DNA of 38,251 nt from assembly GCA_001773775.1 (NCBI GenBank), contig MEXR01000048.1, forward strand, positions 1 through 38,251, written 5' to 3'. Origin of the DNA: Candidatus Amesbacteria bacterium RIFOXYB1_FULL_44_23 (lineage in GTDB: Bacteria > Patescibacteriota > Microgenomatia > CAZETR01 > Amesbacteraceae). The notes below the pieces were generated by a model. That model worked only from the letters and a program-made list of their open reading frames with translations, ran no database searches and was not told where the DNA came from. Positions 37,797-38,251 of this stretch are shown in pieces; within the stretch, counting starts at the first letter, position 1, and every line of letters starts with the position of its first letter. A program made the position numbers and the translations under genes.

Positions 37797-38251
37797 GTGG
37801 ATTTAAATTCTGCCATTGAGTACATTAAATCCCAGCTTCAGGCAGGCAAAACTGCCGCTCAAATCACCTCGGACCTGGAAGCAGCTGGTTGGTCGCATGA
37901 ATCAGTTGTTCAGGCCTTAAGTCAGGCCCAATCGCCAGTAAGTGAGGCCAAGCCGCCAGTGGGTGATTACTTTTCTCGTGTACTCACCGGTCAAAAAAAG
38001 TTTCATGTCTTTTTGGCGGGTATCGTTTTAGGCCTGCTTATCACCATCAAGCCTTCTTTCTACTTAATCAAATACGGCTTGCCCTATATTAATAACTTAG
38101 AAAGCCAGGTTGTGTCGATTGTTGATGAAGTATTTCCCCAAGACTTGGAAATTACCATAAAAGATGGCATTGCTTCTACCAACGTAAAAGAACCGTACCA
38201 TATCGATGTCAACCGGGCTGCTATCGAAAGAATTTTTAATTTCCAAGACAG
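37797..38251 (+). CDS. Single-TM membrane protein, 3' truncated by the window edge
   Basis: A partial gene; at least 151 codons with no stop before the end of the window. The N-terminal segment IEYIKSQLQAGKTAAQITSD, then LEAAGWSHESVVQAL is a short helical motif common at the start of Patescibacteria membrane proteins. A proline-rich linker (SPVSEAKPPVG) follows, then a hydrophobic helix (FLAGIVLGLLITIKPSFYLI) near residue 85 and an extracytoplasmic part with VSIVDEVFPQDLEITIKDGI and ASTNVKEPYHIDV. The family is not named with certainty (DUF1189-like by pattern). The GTG at 37797 fits the promoter spacing. Confidence 0.65.
   Translation, partial: MDLNSAIEYIKSQLQAGKTAAQITSDLEAAGWSHESVVQALSQAQSPVSEAKPPVGDYFSRVLTGQKKFHVFLAGIVLGLLITIKPSFYLIKYGLPYINNLESQVVSIVDEVFPQDLEITIKDGIASTNVKEPYHIDVNRAAIERIFNFQD

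Noticed and set aside
1-38251. CRISPR arrays, rRNA genes, replication origin
   Set aside because: No regularly spaced repeats, no rRNA-like sequence and no dnaA/DnaA-box cluster were seen.

Overview
The window looks like a chromosomal contig from a Patescibacteria/CPR-type bacterium, most likely Microgenomates-like. That placement is inference. It rests on small and often orphan genes, very few Shine-Dalgarno sites, many apparently leaderless promoters, a lysyl-tRNA synthetase with a DUF2000-like tail, and dense packing of housekeeping genes. TGA is used as a stop (e.g. at the end of lysS), so the recoded genetic code of Gracilibacteria is excluded.

Layout. (1) 1-8460 is an AT-rich accessory strip. 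It holds orphan small proteins, a DHH-type pyrophosphatase behind the wreck of a HAD phosphatase, a P-loop kinase/APH-like kinase pair, a nucleoside phosphorylase and a radical-SAM protein. Between these genes lie broken 3' ends of coding sequences: three copies of one C-terminal tail and two copies of a 126-bp segment. (2) About 8463-16426 looks like an integrated element in one base style. It carries a terminase-small-subunit-like protein, a HIT protein, a histidine phosphatase, an Ldh_2 oxidoreductase, a multi-pass membrane protein, a large protein with a PD-(D/E)XK-like C-terminus, a PH-like protein, a MerR-like small HTH and a large serine recombinase. The recombinase stop codon lies in the 3' end of a tRNA-Glu gene. 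(3) 16629-33781 is a long co-directional housekeeping block: greA, GNAT, M20 peptidase, lysS, HD, Fic, CYTH, HAM1-like NTPase, serS, two ABC exporter half-subunits, MBL hydrolase, spermidine-synthase-like protein and secA. (4) 33782-38251 is a second accessory strip of orphan genes, a YbaK-like deacylase, an alpha/alpha-toroid protein and the start of a membrane protein. Copies of the last codons of secA recur between the first genes.

Main points for a second look. Tail-like repeats of secA (33764, 34831, 35254, 35888) differ almost only at synonymous positions, as if segments bearing diverged secA ends had been inserted repeatedly behind secA. Similar gene-tail scars occur in the left strip. 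About a dozen genes have a -10 hexamer exactly 6-7 nt before the start codon. Leaders with alternative RNA structures precede greA, the GNAT/M20/lysS cluster and serS, the last with T-box-like features. The recombinase element has back-to-back divergent -10 boxes and an interleaved inverted repeat that could form a pseudoknot. All assignments were made by eye from sequence; no database search was run.
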